DNA of 64,000 nt from Manis javanica (GCF_040802235.1 NC_133158.1:14162001-14226000); one strand, 5' to 3'. Shown: positions 1 to 10,610, counted from the stretch's first letter. Notes: generated from the sequence alone by a model not told the origin. Made by a program: numbers and translations.

Positions 1-56
1 ATTAAGATGCTACATTTTGGTGTGGTTTGTCCTATAGCAACAGAAAACCAGAACAT
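1..56 (+). mobile_element. MLT1-type LTR, 3' end only
   Basis: The first bases read like the conserved 3' end of mammalian MLT1 (ERVL-MaLR) LTRs: a 'ttttggtgtggtttgt' block followed by 'agcaacagaaaacca'. The element is cut by the left window edge. No coding capacity is expected in an LTR. Confidence 0.6.
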
Positions 57-139
57 GCTGAGTGTCAATGAAAAGGGGTAAAAAAAAGTCTGAGAAATCA
101 GAAGAAAAATGTATTTCCAGTGTTAATGATGGCAGAAGG

Positions 140-335
140 AAACAGGGAAGGCTTCAAGAAGTGATGCTTACATTGAGTTTGAAAAAAACATTTGGAGTAG
201 GAAATTTAGAGATGAGGGCATAAGACAGTCCAGGCAGAGAAAATAACGTAGGTAAAGGTACAGATGTGGGAAAGAGATGCATGTGGGGAAGATTAAGTGG
301 CCCCTGTGGCAGAAGGAAATGGGTTGCAAGAGGGA
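140..335 (-). mobile_element. LINE-2 fragment
   Basis: The segment resembles the antisense of the L2 3' region. 'gggaaggcttcaagaagtgatg' is followed by a 'ccaggcagagaaaa' block, which in L2 antisense reads 'ccaggcagagggaacag'. It is diverged and has no usable reading frame. Confidence 0.4.
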
Positions 336-649
336 TGTGTGGTGATGTGAATGACACAGAAGGCTGCAACCAAATGCCACATCACCCAAGGCCTTGGAAG
401 CCGAGGTGAGTTCCATGCAGTGAAGTGAATGGGGAGGAGTCATCCACTATTTTCAACAGGTGAGTGATGTTGGTAACCCTGTGCCTTGCAGGAAGTTGAC
501 CCAGTGGGTCTGAGAGGGAGAGGTAATGGGAGGAAGAAGGCCGGTTACGAAGGTCCACCCACTGGAGGACTGGAGAGTCACGCTGACGTCAGCTTTGGGG
601 GTGCAGCAGAGGCGCCGTACTAGAAGGATGGGACCGGCAGGCAGCGCAG

Positions 650-1194
650 TGGCCCTCAGGAACTGCCACGTCCTAATCCCTGGACCCTGTGATAGGCTAC
701 CGTACACGGCTAAAGGGACTGCAGATGTGATTAACAGTAAGGACTATGAGAGGGAAGAGCATTCTGGAATATCCAGATGGACCCATTTTCATCGCATGCA
801 TCCTTGAAAATGGAAGACCTTCCCAGCTGTGCTCATGGAGGAAGGTCAGAGATATGCAACATGACAAGGACATAGAGGAAGGGGTCTGGGAGCCCAGGAA
901 TACAGCATACAGCTGACTTTAAAAGCTGGGAAGGGCTCGCAGTGGGCAATCAGCAAAAAATCTGGAACCTTGATCCTAAACCTGCAAAGAACTAGATTTT
1001 ACCAACCCACATGGCAAGATAACAGCTCCTCCCCTAGACCCCGTGGAAAGGAATGCAGCCTTACCGACACCTTGCTGTTAGCCTGGTGAGACTCATGGCA
1101 GACTTCCGACCTCCAGAACTGTAAGATAATATTTTGGGGTTGTTTAAGCTGTAAAATTTGTGGTGGTTTGTGACAGCAATAATGGAAAACAAGT
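650..1194 (+). mobile_element. MLT1-type solitary LTR (ERVL-MaLR)
   Basis: Blocks in MLT1 order: 'gcagatgtgattaacagtaagg', 'ggaatatccagatggaccca', 'ggaagaccttcccagctgtg', 'gccttaccgacaccttg', 'gacctccagaactgtaagataat' and the 3' end 'gtggtttgtgacagcaata'. The stretch around 925-1005 is poorly matched, so a small insertion or divergent patch is likely. No internal retroviral genes adjoin it, so it is a solo LTR. Confidence 0.75.
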
Positions 1195-1263
1195 GCAGAT
1201 CCAATTAGAGAGAGATGTTTACTGAGCGCTGCTGCACAGTGCACTAGATACCAGAAGCTGACA

Positions 1264-1432
1264 AGCTTCTCCAAGGCTTCCTCTCCCTGTAGGCTCTGGT
1301 TCTAGTTTCCCGCTCCCTGGCTTTTTTCCTTGGACCCTATCCCCCCAGGTGACCTTGGTCGAGTTACTGACCTTTCTGAGCTTTCGTTTCCACATCTGTA
1401 ATGTGAGGGCACTGAGCAAGAACAGTAGCTCC
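1264..1432 (+). mobile_element. MIR SINE fragment
   Basis: The MIR core is visible: 'gtgaccttggtcgagttactgacctttctgagctt' followed by 'cacatctgtaatgtgaggg', which corresponds to the MIR 'cctcatctgtaaaatggg' region. MIR is an ancient tRNA-derived SINE. The copy is diverged and its ends are uncertain. Confidence 0.65.
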
Positions 1433-2395
1433 AAACTTTATTTTCTTCACCCTGACATGCTTGATGGAGAATGTCACCATCCGGCAGCCATCAACAGGGT
1501 ATAGTCTAGGTTTGGGGAAATTTCTGATGTTTGAATGATTGCAGTCTTTCCTCTCCTCATCAGGAAATCATCTCAGAATATGAGTGATATTTTGCCACAG
1601 ATAACCTTATATTACTCCAGTTTATTGAACTTAGACACAGGGCTTGAAATTTTATGTGTGTGTGTGTATATATATACCATAATATTTTACAAAAGAGGCA
1701 CAGAATTTCTTTTTTTTTAATCTTTTAAAAATAAAAACTGAACTATAGTTTATAAACACAGAATTTCATTAATACAACACATGATAAGAAATATGTCAGC
1801 AGTGAAGTCTCACTTTGAGCATCATAGTACAAACAGTAATGGGAACGCTGGATTAGATATGAATAATGTTCTGGCTAGTACTGAAACTGAACAATTTTAG
1901 GAATTAAAGAATGGCCTGAATTAGTTGCAGCTCAGAGGTGAAAAAAGGTGAAGCAGGAAAATAAAGTTTTCTAAACCTTAAAAAAATAAAATCAATCTCT
2001 CCCCTACCCCACACCAGCCCACAGTTGGACCAAACCACCTGAACAAATCCTTAATAGGGTAATATGTTATTTATCCTTGTAATTATTTATTTAGGAAATG
2101 GCATACACAACTCCATCCTGTGTGGAGGGAGCAAAGGTCAAGGATCCCTAAGTAATTCTTGATGAACTTTCTATTGAGTAACAAAAGCATAAAAGACCAC
2201 AAGGAGACCCTGATCAATATCAATAATAGGCCTGCCTGAGTGGCCATCTATTTAATGACACAGCAGCTGTTTCACAGTGTACAGCAGTGCTGGGAAAATA
2301 GTCATAAATCTGAACATTTTGATATTTTCAAGGCAGTTCAACTTAAACACAGGATCTTCTAGAAAAAGAGGTGATATGGTATTGGGTGTGAGGAG
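1433..2395. other. Unclassified non-coding stretch
   Basis: I recognise no gene or repeat family here. The stretch is AT-rich, has a short TG/TA microsatellite at 1654-1676 and scattered A-runs. Open frames are at most about 60 codons. Confidence 0.5.
1654..1676. repeat. (TG)n/(TA)n microsatellite
   Basis: A short run of TG dinucleotides passes into TA dinucleotides over about 23 bases, in an AT-rich context. Confidence 0.85.
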
Positions 2396-2399
2396 CCCT

Positions 2400-2574
2400 T
2401 ACTAGGGGCAGTGTAATTGTGTGGCTAAGATCATGAGTTCTGGACTCAGACATCCTTGGGTATTTACAGATCCTCCACTTACCCTGTAGGGTAAGGCTGA
2501 CATTGGGCAATTTGCTTACCTTCTCTTAACTTCGGGGGACTCATGTGTAAAAGGAGAATCCTAGGGTCTTCCTC
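2400..2574 (+). mobile_element. MIR SINE
   Basis: Starts with 'gtgtggctaagatcatgagttctggactcagac', matching the MIR start 'gtggttaagagc..ggactcagac'. It continues through 'ttgggcaatttgcttacc' and 'catgtgtaaaaggagaatcc'. Nearly the whole MIR length is present. Confidence 0.75.
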
Positions 2575-3212
2575 CTATTCTGAGGGTTTAGATGGACAGC
2601 TGGTGGGGAGCAAGAACTTGATGTCAGCTCTCACTGCCGCTAATAAGACCACCAACATACCTCGAGTAAAAACCTGCCAAACACTAGAGTGTTTCTTGCC
2701 ATGCATCATATTAATGAAATCCTGGGCCTAGTATTTGCAAAGTATTAGGGCACTTCTACAGAAAAATTAAAAACCCTGCATCTATGCTCTGAAATAACCT
2801 TTTTGGAATTCTCTAGTTTGGCTTCCAGGCCATTTCCTTCTTAACGTCTGACCTTTGGAATGTTTGAAGTGAACCTGACTTTTTGAGGGCAGGATTCCAC
2901 GGGGCACTCCTGGCCCTGTTCTCAGAGCAAGGGATATGTCAGTCATGGGACCTTGGAGGTACCCAGGCGGGAGGGGAGAGACCTTCCTTCCTGTGTCATC
3001 AGGACCTGAGGTGGAGAATGAACAACACTGATATTCATCGAAGTGTTTCTGTTTTCAGGCTTGTGACGTTGGTAGTTCTTAGCAGAAGACTGGGCCAGCA
3101 AATAACTAGACTAACACAAGGAATTCCTGGTAGAAGCAACTCAAAGTAGCTGCCTTCTTAGCACAGTGAAACCTAAATCGCGCAGGCAGGAAAATGCAGC
3201 GAGATGAGGAGC
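2575..3212. other. Unclassified non-coding stretch
   Basis: No recognised repeat or exon. An open frame of 88 codons at 2883-3149 has no domain and no codon-usage signal I can see. Confidence 0.45.
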
Positions 3213-3350
3213 CGGGGCGGTGAGTTCTAGACTTTGCCACAGATAGTTAAATGACTTTGGACAAGTCACTTGCCCTTCCTGGGCTTCAAATTTCTCCTCT
3301 GTAAAATGAAGAAGTTGAATTAGATCAGTGCTTCCCTTCTGGCACACAAA
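3213..3350 (+). mobile_element. MIR SINE fragment
   Basis: The MIR core reads well: 'tgactttggacaagtcacttgccc', 'cctgggcttcaaatttctcctctgtaaaatgaag', then 'gaattagatcagtg'. Plus orientation. Confidence 0.8.
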
Positions 3351-3674
3351 AATATCTGGTGCTATGTGATAGGGTTTAGGGAGTTTTGTTATGTATTTAC
3401 TTTAATATTTACTTGGAAAATATACTAAGCATATCTGACCCACAATCTCATGGATGTTATTTCTTAAAACAAGGCTACAATTATTTAAGTTCAGATGAAG
3501 AAGCAAAAGCAGGTAACATTTTATATTAGACACCCGTCTGATTTCCTAAGGTGCGCATCCCAGCTGATGACTTTGACTGGTGTGTACTAATCATGTTATA
3601 TTCTACATTTAATGATGCCTTGTCATTTGGGGCCCTGCAGAGCCAGGGAGGGTCAGCCCCTCCCTGGGTTAGCT
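3351..3674. other. Unclassified non-coding stretch
   Basis: AT-rich DNA in which I recognise neither a repeat family nor an exon. Confidence 0.45.
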
Positions 3675-3745
3675 AGAGATAGCAAATAGCTTGTCTGAGA
3701 GCACACCTTTGATATGCCAACGAATCAATCTGGACTCAAACGCCC
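3675..3745 (-). mobile_element. MIR fragment
   Basis: 'gcttgtctgagagcacac' and 'aatctggactcaaacg' fit the antisense MIR order (the 'aaggtcacacagct...ggattcaaacc' region). Short and diverged. Confidence 0.35.
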
Positions 3746-4137
3746 CATTCACCTCCTTTTATCAGTCTCCTGCAGTCCCAGACACTGTCGTCCTACCTTC
3801 AATCATCCCAAGGCCTGGTACCAGACAACTAAGGACCATCCCCATGGCACAGAGCCCTCTGAAGTCATTCAAACCTGATCAGCTTTCCTACCCTGACTCG
3901 CCCATTCTTTCCCAAGAAAACTACAACGAAGGCTGTGGCCCAGGCCTTCCCCTGACTCTCCACGTCCTGAACCACCCTGGTGCCCCACCCACCCACCACA
4001 GCCCTCTGTGGGTGGGGTGGAATGCCTCCTTGTCTGGGAACTGTGAATAACAAACTGTTACTTCAATGGCAGTCATCTCCCGATCAGCTGGCCTCGCCAT
4101 ACCTGAATAAAAACGAAGTCCCAGTACATTTTAAAGC
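3746..4137 (+). mobile_element. Probable LTR remnant (ERV class uncertain)
   Basis: The 3' part ('gggaactgtgaataacaaactg', 'ggcctcgccatacctgaataaaaac', 'gtacattttaaa') is laid out like an endogenous retroviral LTR with an AATAAA poly(A) signal followed by a short U5-like tail. The upstream part is C-rich with tandem 'ccaccc' runs. Neither LTR terminus is clear. A 119-codon frame lies across it and part of the MIR before it, without any recognisable domain. Confidence 0.35.
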
Positions 4138-4261
4138 ATGGTGAAACGATACCTTTGGTCTATCCTGACTAGTCTTGAAGAACTTCTACTTCATCACCCT
4201 GTATACTGGCCCTTTCTCAGTCTTAAAAATTTCCCTGTTACAGAAAGTAGATTAGCTGCCG

Positions 4262-4400
4262 GTAAGTGGGGGTAGGAGGAATCGGGAGTGAAAAAAATCC
4301 CAGATTTTTGCGGGGTGATGAATGTAGTGGAGTTAGATAGTAGTTAGGGATGCACAACTTTGTAAATATACTACAAAACACTAAAATGCGCAGTTTGCAA
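4262..4400 (+). mobile_element. LINE-1 3' UTR fragment
   Basis: The order 'ggggtgatgaatgtagtggagttagatagtagt', 'gcacaactttgtaaatatactacaaaacact' matches the 3' UTR of old L1M-type elements. No ORF2 remnant adjoins it. Confidence 0.6.
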
Positions 4401-5451
4401 GAGTTACTTTCGTGGTAGTGAATTATGGCTCAATTGTTAAAAATTGTCCTCAACCACTTTTCCTCTCTTTCTAACTCATAATTGTTCTACAAGATTCAGT
4501 TTAGATGGGGAATCCTCCAAAGCATTTCCATGCATTGCTAGAGTTACTGTAGTTCTCCCTGCTCTGCTTTAAATACTGGTTTATATGGGGAAGGGGGATT
4601 AAGAAAAAGAACCCCTTTGGGACACCCTGATTTTCTGCTTGCGGAACTTGCCATTTAACTCTCTCTTCCCTTCTCCTCCTCCCCACCTTGATCTGAAACT
4701 ATCCTGGGCCAATCCTAGTTCTGATTTCGGCAAAACAGAATCCTGGATGTGTAATTTTCTGGTGTGATTTCTCCCCCAGTTTTCCCTGGGGCTTCTAAAA
4801 CAAAAAACCAAACAAAGCAACAAAGAAACAAAAAAAAAAGAGAGAGGGGTCTCTTCCAGTTGGAGGTACTGCTTTTCAAAGATATGGGGACAGATGAGTT
4901 GGGCAGCCAAGTGAGGAAAGTCTTATCTTTTCTATTAATTCATACTGAAAAAATGGGCTTTTCTCACGAAGAGCTTGTGACTTTGGAAAGAGTCGGAATG
5001 CACAAAGACCCATCTGAAGGGTCATACTTCATGTTGAAACAGTTTAAGCAGGTGTTGACTCTTTAAAAGTTTAACTGATAGCTTTGATAGCTGGTTTCAT
5101 CAGCCTATTAATTGGCTCCCAGGGAGGGGAAAGCCAGCCCTATGTCTTCTACTTATCTGTCTATATCTTGTCTACGCTAATTGTTATCTTTTTCCTTGAA
5201 AGGGTACAGCAACCCCCTATGACAGAACACCCATTAACTGTAATCCTGCCTCTGAGATAAGACAGGACTCTCCCTGCCTCCCCATAGTCAGGTACAGAAA
5301 GCCTCGGACACACAGCCCAATCACGTGTCTGTGGGGAGCATCTGCTAGACGAAGGGAGGACTGGCTAGCAGTCACATAGGGGGTGGACTTGAAGGCTGCA
5401 AGGACCAGGCTGGGATGTCCTGTCCACTCTTTGCCCAGACTGGGAAGATTC
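4401..5451. other. Unclassified non-coding stretch with one duplication copy
   Basis: No gene or repeat family recognised. It holds an A-rich run near 4800-4840 and copy 1 of a local duplication (4866-4958). Confidence 0.5.
4866..4958 (+). repeat. Local direct duplication, copy 1
   Basis: About 93 bases that reappear in the same orientation at 5620-5714. Shared blocks include 'tactgcttttcaaagatatg' and 'gttgggcagccaagtgagga'. Only about 8-10 differences are visible between the copies. Confidence 0.9.
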
Positions 5452-5619
5452 CAGTGCTACTCAGACTGTATGTAATGTATACACAGATCACCTGGACATC
5501 TTGTTAAAAGGCAGGTTCCAGTTCAGCAGATGTGGGTGGAGCCTGAGATTGTGCATTTTCACAAGCTTCCAGGTGATATCAATGCTGCCAGTCCAGGGAC
5601 CACACTGAGTAACAAGGTA
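5452..5619 (-). mobile_element. MER5A hAT-Charlie element
   Basis: The antisense MER5A pattern is clear: 'atcacctggacatcttgttaaaa', 'gtgggtggagcctgagattgtgcatttt', 'acaagcttccaggtgat' and the terminal 'agggaccacactgagtaa'. It is a non-autonomous hAT element of nearly full length. Its right end coincides with the start of duplication copy 2. Confidence 0.8.
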
Positions 5620-5714
5620 GTACTGCTTTTCAAAGATATGGGGACAGATAAGTTGGGCAGCCAAGTGAGGAACGAGTCTTACTTTTTCTATTAAATCATA
5701 CTGGAAAAATGGCT
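5620..5714 (+). repeat. Local direct duplication, copy 2
   Basis: Second copy of the segment at 4866-4958, about 750 bases downstream, beginning directly at the end of the MER5A element. Confidence 0.9.
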
Positions 5715-5824
5715 CTGATTTTGCAACTGTTTTGAAAACCTAGATTCAAATGAAGTTTTGGAGAGTTGACACTTTGGGGTTCTTCCTTGCTGGTCTTAGT
5801 TAAATCTTCATGATAGCGATAATC

Positions 5825-6012
5825 ATTTCAGCCACAGTGATGACTGACTTTTGTGGAGGGCCTATTATATGCAGGGCAAGCCTAGCCTAACTAACTGTAA
5901 CCATCTTACAAAAGGATCATCTGTGGTTTAGAAAAAGGAAGAACTTTCCTAAAGTCTCATTGGTACTAAGTGGCAGAGCAGAGACTCAAACACTGTCTGG
6001 CTCTACTGGTGG
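5825..6012 (-). mobile_element. MIR SINE
   Basis: Antisense MIR order: 'gagggcctattatatgcagggcaagc', 'ttcctaaagtctcattggtactaagtggcagagcagagactcaaac', then 'gtctggctct'. Most of the element is present. Confidence 0.65.
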
Positions 6013-6237
6013 GCTCTTAAATATCACTGTCTCTCATTTTCCATTGTCTTATTTCAAGTTCAGTGGGACTGAGCATGCGAAGTTTGGGAAGTCTGACCTT
6101 TGCTTTCACAAAGGAGCATTCTCCTTGTGCTACAGAACATAGCCAATGGTGCAAAGTTGTGCACAAGCACGATCTATTACAAAAACTGATGAATGGACTT
6201 CATCATTAGAACTTCATACATTTCAAATGGCAAAGTT

Positions 6238-6597
6238 AAGAAAGTAAGCAGATGGGCCATAAGCTGAAAGAAAATATTTGCAAATCATCTGTTTTATAAA
6301 AAACTTGTATCTTTACAACTCAGTAATAACCCAATTAAAAAGTGACGAAACGATTTAAACACATATTTCACCAAAGAAGATATCCTGATGAGCAATACGC
6401 ACAAGAAAATATGTGAATATTGTTAGGCATTAGGTAAATGCAAATGAAAACCACAATGAGATACCACTTCACACTCACTAGGGCGACTGTAATAAAAAAG
6501 ACAGTAACAAGTGCTGACAAGAATGTGGAAAAACTGATATATTACTGGTAGGATGGCTCAAGTACTTTGGAAAAGAGTTTTGGTCTTGTAAAAGATT
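6238..6597 (+). mobile_element. LINE-1 (L1M-type) ORF2 3' fragment, decayed
   Basis: The segment follows the C-terminal part of L1 ORF2: 'gaaaatatttgcaaatcatct', 'caccaaagaagatatcctgatgag', 'aaatgcaaatgaaaaccacaatgagataccac' and 'gtgctgacaagaatgtgga'. Stops and indels break the frame. Confidence 0.8.
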
Positions 6598-6599
6598 TT

Positions 6600-7080
6600 C
6601 TTTTCTTATTCTAATTTCCTTGTGTATTAGAATCCCATTTTGGTGGTATAATTCACATGTTTCTTTTAACGTAAAAAAATTTTTTTAATAAAAATATTTA
6701 AGGCCCTTTAATACATGAAATAGCTAAACTTAGATCTTTCTCTTCTGTTGAACTTTTCTGTTATTTATCACAAGCAACAGTCATACCCAAAACTATGGCT
6801 AAGTAAATTAAAATTCAGGTTTCTCTAAATAAATTTGATTTAAAAATTTGGTATTTGTTCATTTTCATTTGTATTTTGCCTTTCAAATTTAAATTTCCAT
6901 TTGTATTTTGCCTTTCAAATTTAACAGATAATTTTTAACATTTTAGAATAAAATCCAGTTTTAAATATTTAAATATTTTTGATTGCCATATCCTTTTAAA
7001 ATCAAATATATACATATTTATATATTCTTGTATTTGTTAATTTCCCTCCTATTTTTTTTGTCTTTCTTTCCTGTACCATT
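6600..7080. other. AT-rich stretch with a short tandem duplication
   Basis: Very AT-rich, with no repeat family recognised. It contains a direct tandem duplication at about 6864-6924, where a roughly 30-base unit ('catttgtattttgcctttca' plus 'aatttaa') occurs twice. Confidence 0.5.
6864..6924 (+). repeat. 30-bp tandem duplication
   Basis: Two adjacent copies of a unit beginning 'catttgtattttgcctttca' and ending 'aatttaa', nearly identical. This is likely local slippage or a short duplication. Confidence 0.85.
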
Positions 7081-7690
7081 TTTACATGGGATGTGCTATG
7101 GTGGTTATTGCAATTGAGTCCAGAGGTTTCCTTATATTGAAATGGGATCCAAAAGAATGAGAGGAATGGTTAGCATGCAGAAACCCTGGGCCTTGAGTTG
7201 GATGCAGGAACTTGAGAGCAAAACGTGTTGCCTTCCTCTGGGAAGTGGGCAAATATGGTTGTGACTCAATGGGACACGGTTGCATAGTGTTACCTGGAAA
7301 TACACATTTTTAAAAATGTAAGCATGAAAAGGCATGTTTGGGCAGCTAACAAAGTGAAATGTAATAGACACTGTTATGTGTTCAGTAGGTAACTCCTGTT
7401 CTAATTTGGGGGAAACTGCCAGTGGCGTGTGCTCCATCTCCTATGACAGAAGCCAGAAAGAGGTGACAGATTGCCCCTCTTCCTTCCCTCTGGGTGCCAA
7501 GGTAGGAACATGGGAACCAGAGGCAGCCAATCAGCTACTTCTGCCCAGGGCTCTGAACTTTGACTGAGCAGCCCAAAAGGGACAAACTGTTCATTCCTGG
7601 CAGCAGTTTCACATGCGACGGCCGTGGCACTAATGCTGCTTTCTCCACCTGGATCATTTTGTTCTAGGCTCTCCTCCAGCTCCTCCTCCT
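7081..7690. other. Unclassified non-coding stretch
   Basis: No repeat family or exon recognised. Overlapping open frames on both strands (131 codons on minus at 7401-7796) have no recognisable domain, and the 131-codon frame runs into the L2 that follows. Confidence 0.4.
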
Positions 7691-7978
7691 TGAGTTTTTC
7701 GAGTCTCTGCTCCCCGATCATCACTTCCCTGACCACTTCTGCTAAAACATACCTCATCTCCCTGCCGCTGTCTAGCTCTATTTTTCTATATGGCACACAT
7801 CGCTACCTAGACTACTTATATATATACTTTTTCTTTTTTTTTTCCTACTAAAACATACTTCCCATGAAGATACAAACATTCTATCTTGTTCTCCTCTTTA
7901 TCCCCAGGGCCCAGAACAGTGCCTCAATACAGCACAAGTAAGGCCTCAATACCCTTTTGTTAAGTGAATAACAAATGG
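7691..7978 (+). mobile_element. LINE-2 3' end
   Basis: L2 3' region order: 'catacttcccatgaagatacaaaca', then 'ttatccccagggcccagaacagtgcctcaatac', then 'gttaagtgaataa', matching the L2 tail (gaatgtaagctccatgag... atccccagcgcc... tgaatgaa). An AT/T-rich patch sits inside. Confidence 0.6.
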
Positions 7979-8399
7979 AAACTAGCCTCGTGCTTGGCAG
8001 GCCAATAAAAACCTGTTAAGCTGAACTGAATTAGTTTTAGTTCTGGATCAGGCTTACTTGGGGGAAAATTGAATCTTGAGTGAGTGACACGAAAGTGAGC
8101 ATATGACTGGAGTTCACTCCAGGCGGTGACTTGATTCCTGGGTTAAGTTATGAAGTTGCAAAGTTATTATCTCAGAGGCGTGCCTATTTGACCATACAGA
8201 CTCTAATGTAAAATGACATTTGCCTACAGGACCTGACATAGTGTCTGCCAGCTTCCACTCAAATTCTTAGGAAGACGAAGAGAAAGATGGAATCCATCCC
8301 TGATACATAATCAAAAGCAGAACATCAGAGGAAGTTTCATCAATTGTAAGTCAAGTGGTACAGTATTAGGAAAACATCTCACAGTTCTCAGGAAGCAGT
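7979..8399. other. Unclassified non-coding stretch
   Basis: No gene or repeat family recognised. Confidence 0.4.
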
Positions 8400-9267
8400 G
8401 CAGCCTGCTTTCTTAAAAGGAAGTAAATGAATTTTCCTTCACAATTGACAAAAATTGAAAGAGCAAAAACAAAATACACACCCAAAAGGAATCAAAGAGA
8501 AATGGTCAGAAATTAAGGGATGAGTAAGATTTCCCGGCAAATGGAAACAAAAAGAATGCAGAGATGGAAAAGTTACTTTCTGAAAATTTAGAATCTGAGA
8601 CAAAAAGTGTTAACAGGACCAAAGAGGTCATTTTATACAGAGAAAAGTTAGCCCAGCAAAGATAGAACAGTCAATGACCTAGGTGCATCATTTATTACAG
8701 ATCCAGGAAAAAGGAGAAATGGGTAGAAGGCAATTGCCATGGGCAGTTTGAAAGCACCCTTCATATACTGTTACAAATCTGTTAGTTAAAAAATATTAAT
8801 AGATAGATGAGAGAATCTGAATGATAAATTTAATAAAATTCAGTATGTATGTTTGTAAATAGAAACTATATATTTCTCTTCAGCATCCATTAGTGTTTAT
8901 AAAAGCTGACTATGCATTAGCACATTGAGAAAATAGCTTCCTACTGAAAATACATAGGTCAAGTACCCTGAAGATAGTGTAATAAAATTAGAAATGAACA
9001 ACAAAAGAACAAGAAGAAATATTAGAAATAAGTAAGAACACTTTCCTGAAAAAAAACTGAGATAAAGGAGAAATAAAAATTATACATACTGATAACTTAG
9101 AACTAATGACAAAAGAGTATCTTCAGATAGCCACCAAACTCACTCTCTGAGCAAAATTGTTGGCTTAAATGTTTTCATTATGAAATAAGGAAGAATAAAA
9201 ATAACTGAGGTAGGTGTTCAACACAAAAACTTATCAAAATAACAAAACATACACATTGAGAATAGAA
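8400..9267 (+). mobile_element. Ancient LINE-1/HAL1-like fragment
   Basis: A-rich strand with weak L1 ORF2-like blocks, such as 'agaaatggtcagaaattaagggatga', 'ctgactatgcattagcacattgagaaaatag' and repeated 'gaaataagtaagaac' motifs. It is far more diverged than the L1 that follows it. Class assignment is tentative; HAL1 or an old L1M are the likely options. Confidence 0.4.
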
Positions 9268-10228
9268 GACATCAAACGAAAAAGCTTCTATACAGCAAAG
9301 GACACCATCAGCAAAACAAAAAGGCACTGTACAGTATGAGAGAATATATTCAACAACAGCTCATCTGAAAAGGGGTTAACATCCAAAATACATAAAGAAC
9401 TCATATGCCTCAGTACCCAAAAAATCAAATAACTCAATCAAAAAATGGGTGGGAGACCTGAACACACACTTCTCCAAAGAAGAAATACAAATGGCTTGCA
9501 AGCACATGAAAAGATGCTCCACATCGCTAATCATCAGGGAAATGCAAATTGAAACCACAATGAGCTATCACCTCATACCAGTTAGAATAGCCACTATTCA
9601 AAAGACAAGAAACAACAAATGCTGGAAAGCAGTATGGAGGTTCCTCAAAAAACTCAAAATAGAAATACCATTTGACCCAGGAATTCTACTCCTAGGAATT
9701 TACCTGAAGAAAACAAATCTGTGATTCTAAAAGTTATGTTCACCCCAATGTTTATCACCACACAGTTTACAATAGACAAGATATGGAAACAATCTAAGTG
9801 TCCATCAACAGATGAATGGATGAAGATGTGGTACATACACACAATGCAATATTATTTAGCCATAAAAAGAAAACAAATCCTCCCATTTGTAACAACATGG
9901 ATGGAGCTGGAGGGTATTATGCTTAGTGAAATAAGCCAGGTGGAGAAAGACAAATACCATATGATTTCACTTATTTTTGGAATATAAAAACAAAGGAAAA
10001 CAGAAGGAACAAAACAGCAGTATTCTCACAGACACTGAGAAGTGACTAGTGATTACTAAAGCGGAGGGGTTGGTATGGGGGCGGAGGGAAGGGGAAGGGG
10101 ATAAAAGAGCACAATAATTTGCAATCACAACATAAGTTGATCACAGGGACTGCTGAAGTCCTGTGATGTACTTCTGAAACCAACATAATATTGTATATTA
10201 ATGATACTTAAATAAAAATTAAAAAGAA
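9268..10228 (+). mobile_element. LINE-1 3' end (ORF2 C-terminus plus 3' UTR), lineage type
   Basis: Clear L1 ORF2 end: 'aagcttctatacagcaaag', 'cttctccaaagaagaaatac', 'gcaatattatttagccataaa', 'acaacatggatggagctgga', 'gtgaaataagccaggtgga'. Then comes a G-rich 3' UTR and an A-rich tail near 10210. About 90 bases of ORF2 are missing at about 9625 ('caaatgctgg' joins directly to 'aaagcagtatggagg'). The end 'tactgaaaccaacataatattgtat'-like block is shared with a lineage-type L1. 5'-truncated, no intact frame. Confidence 0.9.
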
Positions 10229-10400
10229 AATAGAAGAAATAAACATTAGAGCAAAAATTAGCAGATTTGAAAAAGACTAACCATACAATGGCTACATAAT
10301 TCAATGGGCTTAAAAAAGTGAAGAAGTATCTTTCACCCAGAAAAAGAGGTAAAACACCATAAATGAAATTGCAAATGAAAAACAGCAAGGGAAACACAGA
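10229..10400 (+). mobile_element. Possible continuation of the older LINE-1
   Basis: 'gaaataaacattagagcaaaaatta' resembles an internal L1 ORF2 motif. It may be the downstream half of the 8400-9267 element, split by the younger L1. Confidence 0.3.
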
Positions 10401-10489
10401 TGCCCTTGGCTCTATTAATATGTCTGAGAATTTTAAAGAAATGCATGGTTATTGGAGAGAATAGAAAACAATCAAATAACTCCTCTGAC

Positions 10490-10610
10490 CCCACCTCCTC
10501 CACTCCTGGCTTTGCTCCCTCAGCTCTTGCCACACTGTCCCTCCTCCTTGCTGCCTTCCCCAAGACGTCCCTGCAGCCTGGGCTTGTCAGCGCAGGCTTC
10601 TTCTTGTCCT
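10490..10610 (+). mobile_element. Possible LINE-2 fragment
   Basis: The 'ccacactgtccctcctccttgctgcc' region resembles the L2 ORF2 'ccacactggcctccttgctgttcc' block. Short, and the assignment is weak. Confidence 0.3.

Noticed and set aside
3691-4050. 119-codon plus-strand frame
   Set aside because: It runs across a MIR scrap and an LTR-like repeat with no recognisable domain, and has a competing frame on the other strand.
3746-4137. Intact endogenous retrovirus
   Set aside because: Only LTR-like sequence is seen. No gag, pol or env remnants lie next to this or any of the MLT1-type LTRs.
9449-9987. Adjacent frames with reverse-transcriptase-like residues
   Set aside because: They are fragments of decayed L1 ORF2, not a host gene or an active element.
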